A stretch of DNA of 53,015 bases from an uncultured Lachnospiraceae bacterium (GCA_946534145.1 CAMNCH010000005.1:1-53015), one strand, 5' to 3'; shown: positions 24,935 to 34,160, counted from the first letter of the stretch. The notes: generated by a model not told the origin, from the sequence alone. Made by a program: numbers and translations.

Positions 24935-26302
24935 TTAAAGTTCTTTAAGCGCCTCCACAAGCTTCGCAAAGCCCATGCCGTGTGAAGACTTGACGAGTAC
25001 GTTGTCTCCTTCTTTGATCTCTATCCTGAGATTCTTGATGAGTGACTCGAGGTCGGTGTAGTAACCGATGCCGGTAGTGCCTTTTTCTTTGAGGGCTGCC
25101 GAGTACATATGTCTGCAGTTCGCGCCTACGCAAATGAGTTTGTCAATGCCGATGGAAACGGCGTAGCGGCCTACTGCGGCATGCATGTTGTCTGAGTCGG
25201 GTCCGAGTTCAAACATGTCCCCGAGAATGGCTACCTTTCTGCCAGTAGCAAGATTTAATGTATCAAGAGCTGCCATCATGGAAGCCGGTGATGCATTGTA
25301 ACAGTCGTCTATAATATAGCCGGTTCCCTTGGGAATAAGGTTGCTGCGGCCGTCAATGGTCTTGGCTGTGTATAAACCTGCGGCTATCTGATTCTTGTCC
25401 ATGCCGAGGTCCGAAGCTATGGCGGAAGCAGCCATGGCATTGGATACCATGTGGTCACCGAGCATGTGAATCTCCGCATCAAATAAAGAGCCTCGAAGTG
25501 AAATTCTCATCCTGGTGCCGCCGAGTCCCATGGATTCTTTGGACGCGGGATATACGTCATTGGTATCTTTAAGGCCAAAGAAAGTGGGCTTGATGCCCTT
25601 AACCTCAGTAACGGTAACAAGCTTGTCATCGTCACCGTTTAAGTAAATGCGTCCTTCGGGATTCATGAACTCAAATATCTCTGATTTGGCTTTAAGTATT
25701 CCGTCACGGTCATGCAAGAACTCAAGATGACACTGACCGATATTGGTAATGACACAGATGTCGGGGCAGGCAATTCGGCTTAATACGCGCATCTCTCCGA
25801 AATCACTGATGCCCATCTCAAGTACCGCAATTTCAGTATCCTCTTCAATTGACAGTACTGTCAGGGGAAGTCCTATTTCGTTGTTGTAATTGCCGATTGT
25901 CTTTAATACGTTGAATTTTTCTGCGAGGACTGCAGCCACCATTTCTTTGGTGCTGGTCTTGCCCACGCTTCCGGTGATACCTACCACTTTAACGTTAAGA
26001 GTGCTTCTGTACCATCTTGCAACTTCCTGAAGACCTTTAACCGTATCCTCCACCACTACGCAGGGACCGATAATGCCCTCGGGAACATGGTCGCAAAGTA
26101 CTGCTGCCGCGCCCTTCGAAAAAACTTCTTTGATGAAATCGTGACCGTCCACTCTTTCGCCCTTGATAGCCACAAAAAGGCTGCCCTGAACGACTTTACG
26201 TGAATCCATGGTCACATTGGTTATTTTTCTTACTACTCTTTCGCTGTTAATCGGGGTACCGTCCGTTGCGTTAACAACATCTTCAAAACTGAATCTGCGC
26301 AT
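24935..26302 (-). CDS. murF: UDP-N-acetylmuramoyl-tripeptide--D-alanyl-D-alanine ligase
   Basis: The last cytoplasmic step in making the UDP-MurNAc-pentapeptide for peptidoglycan. The 455-residue Mur ligase has VVGITGSVGKTSTKEM (ATP loop, about residues 104-119), NYNNEIGLPLTVL, the central EMGISDFGEM, and the C-terminal DCYNASPASM with GRKVAILGDMFELG. It starts one base after the ddl stop, so the two genes, making and attaching D-Ala-D-Ala, are coupled. Confidence 0.95.
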   Translation of the reverse strand: MRRFSFEDVVNATDGTPINSERVVRKITNVTMDSRKVVQGSLFVAIKGERVDGHDFIKEVFSKGAAAVLCDHVPEGIIGPCVVVEDTVKGLQEVARWYRSTLNVKVVGITGSVGKTSTKEMVAAVLAEKFNVLKTIGNYNNEIGLPLTVLSIEEDTEIAVLEMGISDFGEMRVLSRIACPDICVITNIGQCHLEFLHDRDGILKAKSEIFEFMNPEGRIYLNGDDDKLVTVTEVKGIKPTFFGLKDTNDVYPASKESMGLGGTRMRISLRGSLFDAEIHMLGDHMVSNAMAASAIASDLGMDKNQIAAGLYTAKTIDGRSNLIPKGTGYIIDDCYNASPASMMAALDTLNLATGRKVAILGDMFELGPDSDNMHAAVGRYAVSIGIDKLICVGANCRHMYSAALKEKGTTGIGYYTDLESLIKNLRIEIKEGDNVLVKSSHGMGFAKLVEALKEL

Positions 26303-26303
26303 A

Positions 26304-27332
26304 TTATTTGTCCATCGCCATGTTGATAAGCTTCTCGCAAAGCTGATTGTAATTGATTCCCACAGCCAGCGCCTCCTGAGGCATCAGGGACATGGGGGTC
26401 ATGCCGGGAAGTGTGTTGGCCTCAAGGGCAAACATTTCTCCGTCCTTATTCATCATTATATCAATTCTTGCGTATTGTGTCAGTCTTAATGCCTTAAATA
26501 CGTCAACAGCCATCTGCTGCATACGCTTAGTGGTATCTGCATCGATTTCTGCGGGGCAGGTCTCGATGGTGGAACCTTCCTGATATTTGTTCTTGTAATC
26601 GTAGAAGCCTTCTTTGGGCGCAATCTCGATAACGGGAAGTGCCTCGCCCTTAATAACGCCTACGGAGAACTCACGACCCTCAATAAACTGCTCAACCACA
26701 AGCTCGTTGCCATAGGTAAAGGCGCCTTCTTTAGCTTTCTCATATTCCTCGCGGTTGTGGGCAATGTAAACGCCTACGCTGGAACCGCCGTCGGTAACCT
26801 TAACCACAACGGGGTACTTAACTTCGTGGGTATCCGGCTCGCCTTTTTTAAGTGCGAACCCAACCGGGGTGGAAATTCCGTGATATGCAAAAAGTTCTTT
26901 GGCAAGAGCCTTGTCCATGGCAAGTGCTGAACTTACATAGTCGTTGCCGGTATATCTGATGCCGTGGAGGTCAAAAGCAGCCTGAACCTTACCGTTTTCG
27001 CCATTCTCACCGTGAAGGGCCATGAACACAACGTCGGCCTTTCTGCAGATTTCCAGAACGTTGGGGCCAAAGAAAGTCTTGCCTCCATCCTTTCTGAGTG
27101 CCTTAACTGCCTCAATGTCGGGATTGTCCTGCTTAATACCCTCAATGCTGCCCAGAAGCTCGTCGCCTCTGTCAAAAACAGTATCGAGGTCCGCGTCCTC
27201 AAGTCCAAGGAATACGTCAAGAAGAAGAGCCTTGTGACCGTTTTCTTTGAGCGCCTTGTAAATCTTTGCGCCGGACACCAGAGATACATCTCTCTCGGTG
27301 CTGGTGCCGCCTGCCAAAACTACTATTTTCAT
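26304..27332 (-). CDS. ddl: D-alanine--D-alanine ligase
   Basis: An ATP-grasp enzyme forming D-Ala-D-Ala for cell wall precursors. The 342-residue product has the glycine loop AGGTSTERDVSLVSG, MALHGENGENGKVQ, VKVTDGGSSVGV for ATP, and EANTLPGMTPMSLMPQE near the C-terminus. The loop before the active site reads KYQEGSTIETCPAEI. A GTG at 27341 is in frame, but the ATG at 27332 has TTGGAG eight bases upstream. It precedes murF. Confidence 0.95.
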   Translation of the reverse strand: MKIVVLAGGTSTERDVSLVSGAKIYKALKENGHKALLLDVFLGLEDADLDTVFDRGDELLGSIEGIKQDNPDIEAVKALRKDGGKTFFGPNVLEICRKADVVFMALHGENGENGKVQAAFDLHGIRYTGNDYVSSALAMDKALAKELFAYHGISTPVGFALKKGEPDTHEVKYPVVVKVTDGGSSVGVYIAHNREEYEKAKEGAFTYGNELVVEQFIEGREFSVGVIKGEALPVIEIAPKEGFYDYKNKYQEGSTIETCPAEIDADTTKRMQQMAVDVFKALRLTQYARIDIMMNKDGEMFALEANTLPGMTPMSLMPQEALAVGINYNQLCEKLINMAMDK

Positions 27333-27437
27333 TGTTGTCACTCCAATCTGATATTAGTCCTATTTTACTTACCATGCTAGCACTTTGGACTTTACTCAAA
27401 AAGCCTCACAAATGCTTATTATATGACCAAAAATGCT

Positions 27438-28913
27438 TTATTTGTCATCGCTGGCGGAAAGTCTCGCCGCCACCGCAATAATCTTAACAAGTGAATCGGG
27501 TGTATCAATCGAGTCAAAATAATTAATACTGTATGCGTTGCGACCGCCCACGTAATGCAGACAGTCTTCCTCACCGTTTACGTATTCGATGCTCGAGTTG
27601 ATGTAGTCGACGATGGCGAATTCATAAGCCGTACGCAGAACATCCGATGCCTCTGCCTCGTCGGCCTCCACAAGATATTTGGAAGCAGTCGCATCCGCAA
27701 CCTTTCCTTCCGTATGCTTCATAAGATTGTTCATAAGAAGCGTGCAGAAGCCCACATCCGTAGCTCTTGCGGAAGACAGATATGTGATGGCTCCGTCAAG
27801 AGTAGACCTGCTCTCGTAAGGCTTGTCCGCATTGGCGCTCAGGAAATCGTTTACCACCTTTTTGTAAACATCCTGACCCGTAAGCCTGAAAAGTTCGGAA
27901 GCCGCTCTGAACATCTGGTCCGAATCCACTATGCTTTTATTGGCCTCAAGGGCGTTCCATGCAAGAACAGCCGCCTGCATCGCTTTATTCGACAGTTCCT
28001 GATTGAATCGCTTGGAGACAAAAGAAACCTTCGCCATGCATGCGCAGTAATACGCCGTTGCTCTGGTAGTCTCCGCTCTCACACAAAGAGAGTCGGAACC
28101 CTTGTCCCCGTCCAAAGAAATCGAAGCATACACGCCGCCGCTTTCTTTATTTTGCATCGTAAACAGCCAGTTTGCTTCATAAAAAGCTTCATCGAGGATA
28201 TCGGGAATTCTGTTTCCGCTGTCCTCGGAGCCGTAATCGTCAGAAAAAATCTTGGGATAAAATTCATAGATGGTGCAAAGATCCATTACCGCAAGACAGC
28301 TCTCCACCACATCCTTCTCGCCCTCGGCTGAGGTATGCCAGCCGCCGACTGAATTAAGAGTGGAAGATTTGTCCTGTTCGAAAGGGATTCTCTCCCCATG
28401 ACAGCCGTCACAGCGAAGAGCCCTGAGTTTACCGTATGCATCGGTTAACATGCTCTGATAGACGTCTTCCACAATGGAAAAGTCTTTTGATCTGCCTAAG
28501 ATTTCTGTCTCTATATAATAGGTGCCGGGAGTGTTAAAGCCCGAAAAGTCCACAGTTCCCACCGAAATTTCGGAGTCGCTTCGCACATTCTTTCTTTTGA
28601 CGCCGCCTTCGTATACTACCTTGCCGGTCTGTGAATCCCTGACCTCATAAAATGCCGGAAGTCTGGATGCTGCCAGGACCGCTATCTTCTTGCGACCCAC
28701 TTCGTAACCCATAAGGTCCACGGAAATAGCGGGATAAACTCCCGGAAGCTCATAATCGATGGACGGATTCTCAAGCATGGATTTTCTGCTCCCAATGTCC
28801 TTCGTGAAGATGTTCTCCACCGGTTCTCCGTCGCTTCCGCTGCATCCGCACAGCAAAAGAAAGCTCATCAAAAGCGCTATGAAATTGACCATTTTCTTTT
28901 TAAAAAACAACAT
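27438..28913 (-). CDS. GH9-like lipoprotein, probably non-catalytic
   Basis: The precursor of 491 residues has a lipoprotein signal (LCGC, Cys24), an Ig-like N-terminal domain typical of GH9 cellulases (about 60-155, with NTPGTYYIE), then an (alpha/alpha) barrel resembling GH9. Where GH9 enzymes have WxDAGDxxKY with the catalytic Asp pair, this protein has GGWHTSAEGEKD (about 190-201). The C-terminus reaches the HYVGGRNAYSIN element but stops about 27 residues later, without the HHRPS and catalytic NE motifs. It therefore looks like a surface carbohydrate-binding or scaffold protein rather than a cellulase. Start: the ATG at 28913 has AGAGGA nine bases upstream; the GTG at 28931 is too far upstream. 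Confidence 0.78.
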   Translation of the reverse strand: MLFFKKKMVNFIALLMSFLLLCGCSGSDGEPVENIFTKDIGSRKSMLENPSIDYELPGVYPAISVDLMGYEVGRKKIAVLAASRLPAFYEVRDSQTGKVVYEGGVKRKNVRSDSEISVGTVDFSGFNTPGTYYIETEILGRSKDFSIVEDVYQSMLTDAYGKLRALRCDGCHGERIPFEQDKSSTLNSVGGWHTSAEGEKDVVESCLAVMDLCTIYEFYPKIFSDDYGSEDSGNRIPDILDEAFYEANWLFTMQNKESGGVYASISLDGDKGSDSLCVRAETTRATAYYCACMAKVSFVSKRFNQELSNKAMQAAVLAWNALEANKSIVDSDQMFRAASELFRLTGQDVYKKVVNDFLSANADKPYESRSTLDGAITYLSSARATDVGFCTLLMNNLMKHTEGKVADATASKYLVEADEAEASDVLRTAYEFAIVDYINSSIEYVNGEEDCLHYVGGRNAYSINYFDSIDTPDSLVKIIAVAARLSASDDK

Positions 28914-28938
28914 TCCGTTCTTCCTCTGCACGTAGGCT

Positions 28939-28944
28939 ATTATA
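28939..28944 (-). promoter_or_regulatory. -10 box of the GH9-like lipoprotein gene
   Basis: TATAAT in the minus sense, 25 bases before the start codon. The T-rich sequence upstream (TTATTT at 17 bases) gives only a weak -35. Confidence 0.5.
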
Positions 28945-29079
28945 CATTCTTTTTTTGAAAAAATAAACTCAAGTATTACCCCGCATCTGCCGATAAATAT
29001 TTTACAGGGACGTTTATGCGGAAAAAGAATTTTCCGAATAACCGTTCCTGAATTTATTTAAGGAGGGAAAAAACACAAT

Positions 29080-30213
29080 TTGAGAATCGATTCCGGCACT
29101 ATAGGAATGGACTCCGCGAGACTGACAAAGTCAGCTCAATCTTTTCGACGTGATGTCGAAACACATGTAAGCGGCAATGGCACGACAGGAAGTCAGCTTA
29201 CATCATCCTTTGGCAGCTTTCTTTTTGAGGAAGGCTACCTCGAAACCACCGGGAAATTCCCCGCGCTTTCGGAAGATACTGAGGGTAATGCTTCCGATGG
29301 CATTTCTGACGACGACCCTCTCCTCAATCTTTTTGAGTTACTCGGCAAACAAAAGCGCGTTGTCGTAAACGACCGTGTGTCCAAAGACAGAGACGTTGCG
29401 GCCGAGTTTCAGAAAATGCACCAGAGATTCATTATGGACATTTTCGAGTTTCTTTTTCGAAAAAAGGGGCACAAATCCTGCTGCGACAATGTTCTCTCAG
29501 AGGCGAATCAAAGCGGACAGATGCAGCCCACCGAATATCAGCTTGTGGTTGAAAGTACTACCGACACATACTACTTTGAATCCATGGAGTACACCACTTT
29601 TTCCGCTCAGGGAATTGTTCACACCGATGACGGCAGAGATATAAATATCAACATCGATATTGCCATGTCCTCCCGTTTCTGCGAATTCTACTCAGAGTCC
29701 GTTACGAGTATGTATTCACAGGCAATCGATCCCCTGGTAGTCAATCTTCATGATGTTCCCGCAGGTCTTTCGAATCTTAAATATTTCTTTGACCTTGACG
29801 CCGACGGCACCGAGGATGAAATCTCTCTGCTCAATGAAGGCAGCGGCTTCCTCGCCCTTGACAAAAACGATGACGGCAAGATTAACGACGGTTCCGAACT
29901 CTTCGGCACACGCTCGGGAGACGGTTTTAAAGATCTTGCGGAGTATGACGAGGACCGGAACGGCTGGATTGATGAAAATGACTCAGTCTTTGAGAAGCTG
30001 AAAGTCTGGACTAAGGCTGCTGATGGGACCAATCTTCTTTATACTCTCAAGGATTTGGGAATCGGCGCCATCGCCCTTGATAACCGGGACACCGAATTCA
30101 CCCTTAACGGCGCCGGCGGTGCGGGCCCCAACGGATATGTGCGGAAAACCGGCATATTCCTGTACGAAAACGGGCAGGCCGGCACAATACAGCATGTGGA
30201 TTTGGCAACATAA
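29080..30213 (+). CDS. EF-hand-like calcium-binding protein of unknown function
   Basis: A 377-residue protein with no signal peptide. The first 230 residues are unrecognised and partly low in order. From about residue 235 comes a repeat-rich acidic region: FDLDADGTEDEISLL, LDKNDDGKINDGSELFG and YDEDRNGWIDEND, which read as EF-hand or dockerin-like calcium loops. This C-terminal module (LDxDGDGxxDxxSLLxxGSGFLALDxNxDGxINDGSELFG) occurs in many uncharacterised bacterial proteins. The likely start is TTG at 29080, with AAGGAGG about 12 bases upstream; ATG 29107 is possible. It stands alone between the GH9-like gene and the non-coding region. Confidence 0.7.
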   Translation: MRIDSGTIGMDSARLTKSAQSFRRDVETHVSGNGTTGSQLTSSFGSFLFEEGYLETTGKFPALSEDTEGNASDGISDDDPLLNLFELLGKQKRVVVNDRVSKDRDVAAEFQKMHQRFIMDIFEFLFRKKGHKSCCDNVLSEANQSGQMQPTEYQLVVESTTDTYYFESMEYTTFSAQGIVHTDDGRDININIDIAMSSRFCEFYSESVTSMYSQAIDPLVVNLHDVPAGLSNLKYFFDLDADGTEDEISLLNEGSGFLALDKNDDGKINDGSELFGTRSGDGFKDLAEYDEDRNGWIDENDSVFEKLKVWTKAADGTNLLYTLKDLGIGAIALDNRDTEFTLNGAGGAGPNGYVRKTGIFLYENGQAGTIQHVDLAT

Positions 30214-30328
30214 GTGTTTGTGCAATGCATAGAAAGAATATCAATGCATAATTATAAACTTAGTTGGATTTTATCTATTATTTTGCCGCTTCGGATTCAT
30301 GAGCAATAGATAATAATCCAAAATACAA

Positions 30329-30380
30329 ATTTTTAGCCATTGTTTTCGGAAGTGTTTTCCAAAGAGCAATGGCTAAAATT
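30329..30380. repeat. Long inverted repeat (stem-loop)
   Basis: AATTTTTAGCCATTG pairs with CAATGGCTAAAATT (one bulged T) around a 24-base loop that itself contains GGAA/TTCC. It could terminate transcription of the EF-hand gene in either direction, but it is 115 bases beyond that gene's stop. Confidence 0.6.
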
Positions 30381-30462
30381 ATGAAAACATCTATTTTATC
30401 TATTACCATTCATTGATATAGAAGAGCACAAATAGTTATCCCGCAGATAATCCGGCTGAAGC

Positions 30463-30570
30463 TATAGATAAAAATCTGTAATTTCTCTTTTTATCACTTG
30501 CCCCACATTTTTAAAGGTCAAAAGCGATAGATAAAATCCGCTAAAAAATGATTTTTATCACTTCAGCCCC
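30463..30570. repeat. Two diverged copies of a hairpin unit
   Basis: Both copies begin GC[T/G]ATAGATAAAA and end TTTTTATCACTT...GCCCC, with GATAAAA/TTTTATC able to pair within each. The second copy runs into the coding-like remnant. Confidence 0.5.
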
Positions 30571-30669
30571 GAATACGAAGGCGCAGGCAACATCATCCCG
30601 GACTACGCAACTCTCGGAAGCATTCCTCCCTCCCCCGTGAGGAAAGCGGATTATATCAAGAAGTTCTGA
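30535..30669 (+). pseudogene. 3' remnant of a decayed gene
   Basis: After an in-frame TAA at 30532, 44 codons read NPLKNDFYHFSPEYEGAGNI... ...SPVRKADYIKKF and end with TGA at 30667-30669. Base and codon composition here are like the neighbouring genes and unlike the AT-rich flank. There is no start codon or ribosome binding site, and a strong terminator follows 15 bases later. I read it as the tail of a gene whose front was lost. The parent family is not recognised. Confidence 0.45.
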
Positions 30670-30684
30670 GTTATTTGAACACCA

Positions 30685-30718
30685 AAAGGGAAAGGAAAAA
30701 AGCCTTTCCCTTTCTTTT
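30685..30718 (+). terminator. Rho-independent terminator
   Basis: AAAGGGAAAGG/CCTTTCCCTTT followed by CTTTT. It isolates the trp promoter from upstream transcription. Confidence 0.8.
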
Positions 30719-30728
30719 AAAAAAATTA

Positions 30729-30757
30729 TTGACAAAACAATTGCGAAATGCAATAAT
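30729..30757 (+). promoter_or_regulatory. Promoter of the trp operon
   Basis: TTGACA, 17 bases, AATAAT. It ends about 315 bases before trpE; the T-box leader lies between. Confidence 0.85.
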
Positions 30758-30763
30758 GTGTAC

Positions 30764-31046
30764 AATTTAATATGATAAACCGATGAAGCGGAGATAACGG
30801 CAGTGATGCCTTCACAGAGAGCCCGGGGTGCTGAGAGCCGGGTAAGAAACAAGTTGTCAAATGGACCGCTGAGGGCGCAGTCAAAGGGATAATCCCGAGT
30901 ATTCTGCGACGTTTGGGCAAGCGTAAATTGCCGGAGATATGTTGGTATCTCGCTAAGCGCACGGAGTCGCATCCGTGTATCAAGGTGGCACCGCGGATAG
31001 TATATTCGTCCTTGACAGATTGACAGTCTGTCGAGGACTTTTTTAT
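30764..31046 (+). ncRNA. Tryptophan T-box leader
   Basis: A tRNA-sensing leader. The specifier codon TGG (30862-30864) followed by A lies in a loop closed by AGCGG/CCGCT. The distal stem I AGAGAG motif and the consensus T-box AAGGTGGCACCGCGG (30982-30996) are present. The antiterminator pairs TCAAGG with CCTTGA and GCGGA with TTCGT, leaving the bulge TGGCACC, whose UGGC can pair with GCCA of tRNA-Trp. The competing terminator is GTCCTTGACAGA/TCTGTCGAGGAC plus TTTTTT (31008-31045). Uncharged tRNA-Trp should switch the operon on. Confidence 0.95.
31008..31045 (+). terminator. T-box-controlled terminator of the trp leader
   Basis: A 12-pair stem ending in a T-run, mutually exclusive with the T-box antiterminator. 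Confidence 0.9.
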
Positions 31047-31070
31047 TCTCGACGGCAGAAAGGAATCAAA

Positions 31071-32537
31071 ATGAAAGTATTACCTTCACTTGAAACCGTA
31101 CAAAAAATAGCTGCAGAGGAAAAATACAACGTGCTTCCCGTAAGCACCGAAATTCTCTCGGATTTCACCACTCCCATCGAGACCATGCGGATTCTTAAGA
31201 ACATTTCAACTCACTGCTACATGCTTGAGTCCGCAAGCGCCGATGACACCTGGGGACGCTACACTTTCATGGGATATGACCCCAAGATGGATATCACTTG
31301 TGTGGACGGAGAAATAAAGTTTTCCAATCTTTCTTTTAAGACCGACAAGCCTTCGGATTATCTCAGAAAGATTCTGGCGGATTACAAGAGCCCGAAGTTT
31401 GATTACCTTCCTTCTTTTACCGGCGGTCTGGTGGGATATTTCTCCTTCGACTTTTTCGGTTACAGCGAGCCCACAGCAAAGGTTAAAGTTGATGATTCGG
31501 AGAACTTTAAAGATATCGACCTGATGCTTTTTGATAAGGTAATTGCTTTTGACCATATCAAGCAAAAGATAATCCTTATGGTAAACATGAACCTGTCTGA
31601 CGTGACCACAGGCTACAACAAAGCGGTTATGGAGCTTGAGAACCTGGTTAACCTACTTAAGACCGGCGTGAAGAGCAATGAGCCCGGCGGACGGCTTACG
31701 GGCCCGGTTACCCCTCTTTTTTCAAAAGAAGAATTCACCGACATGGTGGAGCGGGGCAAGGCTTACATTCGGGAAGGCGACATCTTCCAGGTGGTGCTTT
31801 CAAACCGCCTGAGCGCTCCGTTTGAAGGAAGTCTGTTAAATACTTACAGAGTGCTTCGTACCATCAACCCTTCGCCGTATATGTTCTACTTTTCCGGCAC
31901 GGATGTGGAAGTGGCGGGTGCTTCTCCGGAAACACTTGTGAAGCTTGAAAACGGAGTGGTGCATACCTTCCCCCTTGCGGGCACGAGACCCAGAGGCAAG
32001 ACGGATGAAGATGACAAGGCTCTTGAGATCGAGCTTCTTGCGGACGAAAAAGAACTTGCCGAGCACAACATGCTGGTTGACCTTGGCAGAAACGACCTTG
32101 GACGCATCAGTAAGTTTGGCACCGTAGAAGTCGAGAAGCTTCACTCCATCGAACGTTTCTCACACGTAATGCACATCGGTTCCACAGTTCGCGGAGTTAT
32201 TAAAGATGACAAAGACGCTCTTGATGCCATCGAAGCGGTTCTTCCCGCAGGAACGCTCTCCGGCGCTCCCAAGATTCGCGCCTGTCAGATAATCGGCGAG
32301 CTTGAGAACAACAAACGCGGCATCTACGGCGGAGCCATCGGCTACATCGATTTCACCGGCAACATGGATACCTGCATAGCCATCCGCGTAGCCTACAAAA
32401 AGAACGGTAAAGTCTTCGTACGAAGCGGCGCCGGCATCGTAGCCGACTCGGTACCGGAAAAAGAATACGAAGAGTGCTTAAACAAAGCAAAAGCTTCCCT
32501 CAAGGCTTTGGAAATAGCCGGAACGGAGGAATTATGA
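31071..32537 (+). CDS. trpE: Anthranilate synthase component I
   Basis: It makes anthranilate from chorismate with ammonia from TrpG. The 488-residue product has the feedback-site motif near residue 48 (CYMLESAS, like LLES), and the catalytic chorismate-binding core: REGDIFQVVLSNRL, NPSPYMFY, GASPETLVKLE, HTFPLAGTRPRGKT, DLGRNDLGRIS, and GTLSGAPKIRA. The ATG at 31071 follows AAAGGAA; the open frame from 30975 is within the leader. It overlaps trpG by four bases. Confidence 0.96.
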   Translation: MKVLPSLETVQKIAAEEKYNVLPVSTEILSDFTTPIETMRILKNISTHCYMLESASADDTWGRYTFMGYDPKMDITCVDGEIKFSNLSFKTDKPSDYLRKILADYKSPKFDYLPSFTGGLVGYFSFDFFGYSEPTAKVKVDDSENFKDIDLMLFDKVIAFDHIKQKIILMVNMNLSDVTTGYNKAVMELENLVNLLKTGVKSNEPGGRLTGPVTPLFSKEEFTDMVERGKAYIREGDIFQVVLSNRLSAPFEGSLLNTYRVLRTINPSPYMFYFSGTDVEVAGASPETLVKLENGVVHTFPLAGTRPRGKTDEDDKALEIELLADEKELAEHNMLVDLGRNDLGRISKFGTVEVEKLHSIERFSHVMHIGSTVRGVIKDDKDALDAIEAVLPAGTLSGAPKIRACQIIGELENNKRGIYGGAIGYIDFTGNMDTCIAIRVAYKKNGKVFVRSGAGIVADSVPEKEYEECLNKAKASLKALEIAGTEEL

Positions 32538-33112
32538 TACTTCTCATCGACAATTACGACAGTTTTTCCTACAACCTCTACCAGTTCATCGGGGAGATTG
32601 ACGACAACATAAAGGTTATCCGAAATGACGAACTTACGGTAAAAGAAATCGATGCGCTGAAGCCCTCGTGCATCATTCTTTCTCCGGGACCCGGTAAACC
32701 TTCCGACGCAGGCGTCATCATCGACGTGGTAAAAGAACTCGGTGACAAATATCCTATCTTAGGTGTCTGCCTCGGTCACCAGGCCATCTGCGAAGCCTTC
32801 GGTGCAACAGTCACTTACGCAAGCAGGCTGATGCACGGCAAGCAGTCGGAGGTAACTTTCGACAAGGATTCGAAGCTTTTCAAGGGAGTTCCCGAAAAGG
32901 CTTTGGTAGCAAGATATCACTCGCTTGCCGCCGACCCCGCTACTATTCCCGCAGAGCTTAAGATTATCGCCGAAACGGATCAAAAAGAAATCATGGCGGT
33001 TGAACACGTGAAATACCCGATTTACGGGGTACAGTTCCATCCCGAGTCCATCATGACTCCCGACGGAAAAACAATGCTTAAAAACTTTATTAAAAACATC
33101 GCAAAAATGTAA
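32534..33112 (+). CDS. trpG: Anthranilate synthase component II, glutamine amidotransferase
   Basis: It supplies ammonia from glutamine to TrpE. The 192-residue class I amidotransferase shows [12 protein letters not shown], the oxyanion segment SPGPGKP, the nucleophile in GVCLGHQAI (about residue 79), and QFHPESIMT with His and Glu. The start is within the ATGA overlap with trpE. It is not fused to TrpD, unlike in enteric bacteria. Confidence 0.96.
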   Translation: MILLIDNYDSFSYNLYQFIGEIDDNIKVIRNDELTVKEIDALKPSCIILSPGPGKPSDAGVIIDVVKELGDKYPILGVCLGHQAICEAFGATVTYASRLMHGKQSEVTFDKDSKLFKGVPEKALVARYHSLAADPATIPAELKIIAETDQKEIMAVEHVKYPIYGVQFHPESIMTPDGKTMLKNFIKNIAKM

Positions 33113-33131
33113 TGGTACGGAGGATACGAAA

Positions 33132-34160
33132 ATGATTAAAGAAGCTATTGTAAAGATTGTTAACAAGGAAGATTTAACTTATGATGAAGCGTATAGCGTA
33201 ATGAACGAAATTATGAGCGGTGAAACCACTCCCACTCAGAATGCGGCATTTCTCGCTTCACTTTCCACCAAGAGTGCCAGAGCCGAGACTACCGATGAAA
33301 TCGCAGGCTGTGCCGCTGCCATGAGAGACCACGCCACCAAGGTTGAAACCGGCATGGATATCTTTGAAATAGTGGGAACCGGCGGTGACAATGCTCACAG
33401 CTTTAACATTTCCACCACTTCAGCCATCGTAGCCGCAGCCGGCGGAGTTAAGGTAGCCAAGCACGGTAACCGCGCCGCTTCTTCCAAGTGCGGCACCGCA
33501 GACTGTCTCGAAGCTTTGGGTGTCAACATCAACCAGAGCCCCAAGCGTTGCGTTGAGTTGTTAAAAGAAGCCGGAATGTGCTTCTTCTTTGCACAGAAAT
33601 ACCATACTTCCATGAAATATGTAGGCGCCATCAGAAAAGAACTCGGCTTCAGAACCGTATTCAACATCCTCGGCCCCCTTACCAACCCCGGCTCACCCAA
33701 GATGCAGCTTCTCGGCGTATACGATGATTATCTTGTAGAGCCCCTTGCTCAGGTTCTCTGTAACTTAGGCATCAACCGCGGCATGGTGGTATACGGTATG
33801 GACAAGCTCGATGAAATTTCCATGAGCGCTCCCACCAAGGTTTGCGAAATTCGTGACGGGTGGTTCAAGACTTACACCATCGCTCCCGAAGACTTCGGCT
33901 TCACCCGTTGCACCAAAGAAGACCTTGTAGGCGGCACTCCCGAAGAAAACGCCAAGATTACTCTCGATATCCTTGCAGGTGCCAAGGGACCCAAGCGCGA
34001 CGCTGTTTTGATGAACGCAGGCGCTTCACTCTATATTGCAGGTAAGGCAGACACATTTAAAGACGGTATCTCTCTTGCGGCTGAGCTTATCGACTCAGGC
34101 AAAGCTGCCGAAACCCTTAAGAAGATTATTGAAGTGAGCAATCGCCCGGAGGAAGAATAA
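33132..34160 (+). CDS. trpD: Anthranilate phosphoribosyltransferase
   Basis: It attaches phosphoribose to anthranilate. The 342-residue product has the motif [17 protein letters not shown] (about residues 78-94), [21 protein letters not shown], and [18 protein letters not shown] precedes the ATG, and the TAATG at its end joins it to trpC. Confidence 0.96.
   Translation: MIKEAIVKIVNKEDLTYDEAYSVMNEIMSGETTPTQNAAFLASLSTKSARAETTDEIAGCAAAMRDHATKVETGMDIFEIVGTGGDNAHSFNISTTSAIVAAAGGVKVAKHGNRAASSKCGTADCLEALGVNINQSPKRCVELLKEAGMCFFFAQKYHTSMKYVGAIRKELGFRTVFNILGPLTNPGSPKMQLLGVYDDYLVEPLAQVLCNLGINRGMVVYGMDKLDEISMSAPTKVCEIRDGWFKTYTIAPEDFGFTRCTKEDLVGGTPEENAKITLDILAGAKGPKRDAVLMNAGASLYIAGKADTFKDGISLAAELIDSGKAAETLKKIIEVSNRPEEE

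Larger units (their letters stand above)
30214..30728. other. AT-rich non-coding region with repeated hairpins and a gene remnant
   Basis: There is no complete gene here. It contains a long stem at 30329-30380, two related hairpin units at about 30463-30504 and 30524-30570, several copies of GATAGATAA/TTATCTATT, a 45-codon coding remnant (30535-30669), and a terminator (30685-30718). The region is AT-rich up to about 30560 and then abruptly coding-like. Confidence 0.6.

Noticed and set aside
27555..28331. 258-codon plus-strand open frame opposite the GH9-like gene
   Set aside because: It lies fully antisense to a gene with a signal peptide and recognisable domains, and its product has no recognisable features.
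29010..29045. Second sigma-D-like promoter before the EF-hand gene (TTTA, 16 bases, TCCGAATA)
   Set aside because: The -10 matches poorly, and the similarity is largely explained by the palindrome GGAAAA...TTTTCC.
30764..31046. Open frame from 30975 as an extended TrpE N-terminus
   Set aside because: It runs through the T-box antiterminator and terminator; the ATG at 31071 has its own ribosome binding site and the family start.
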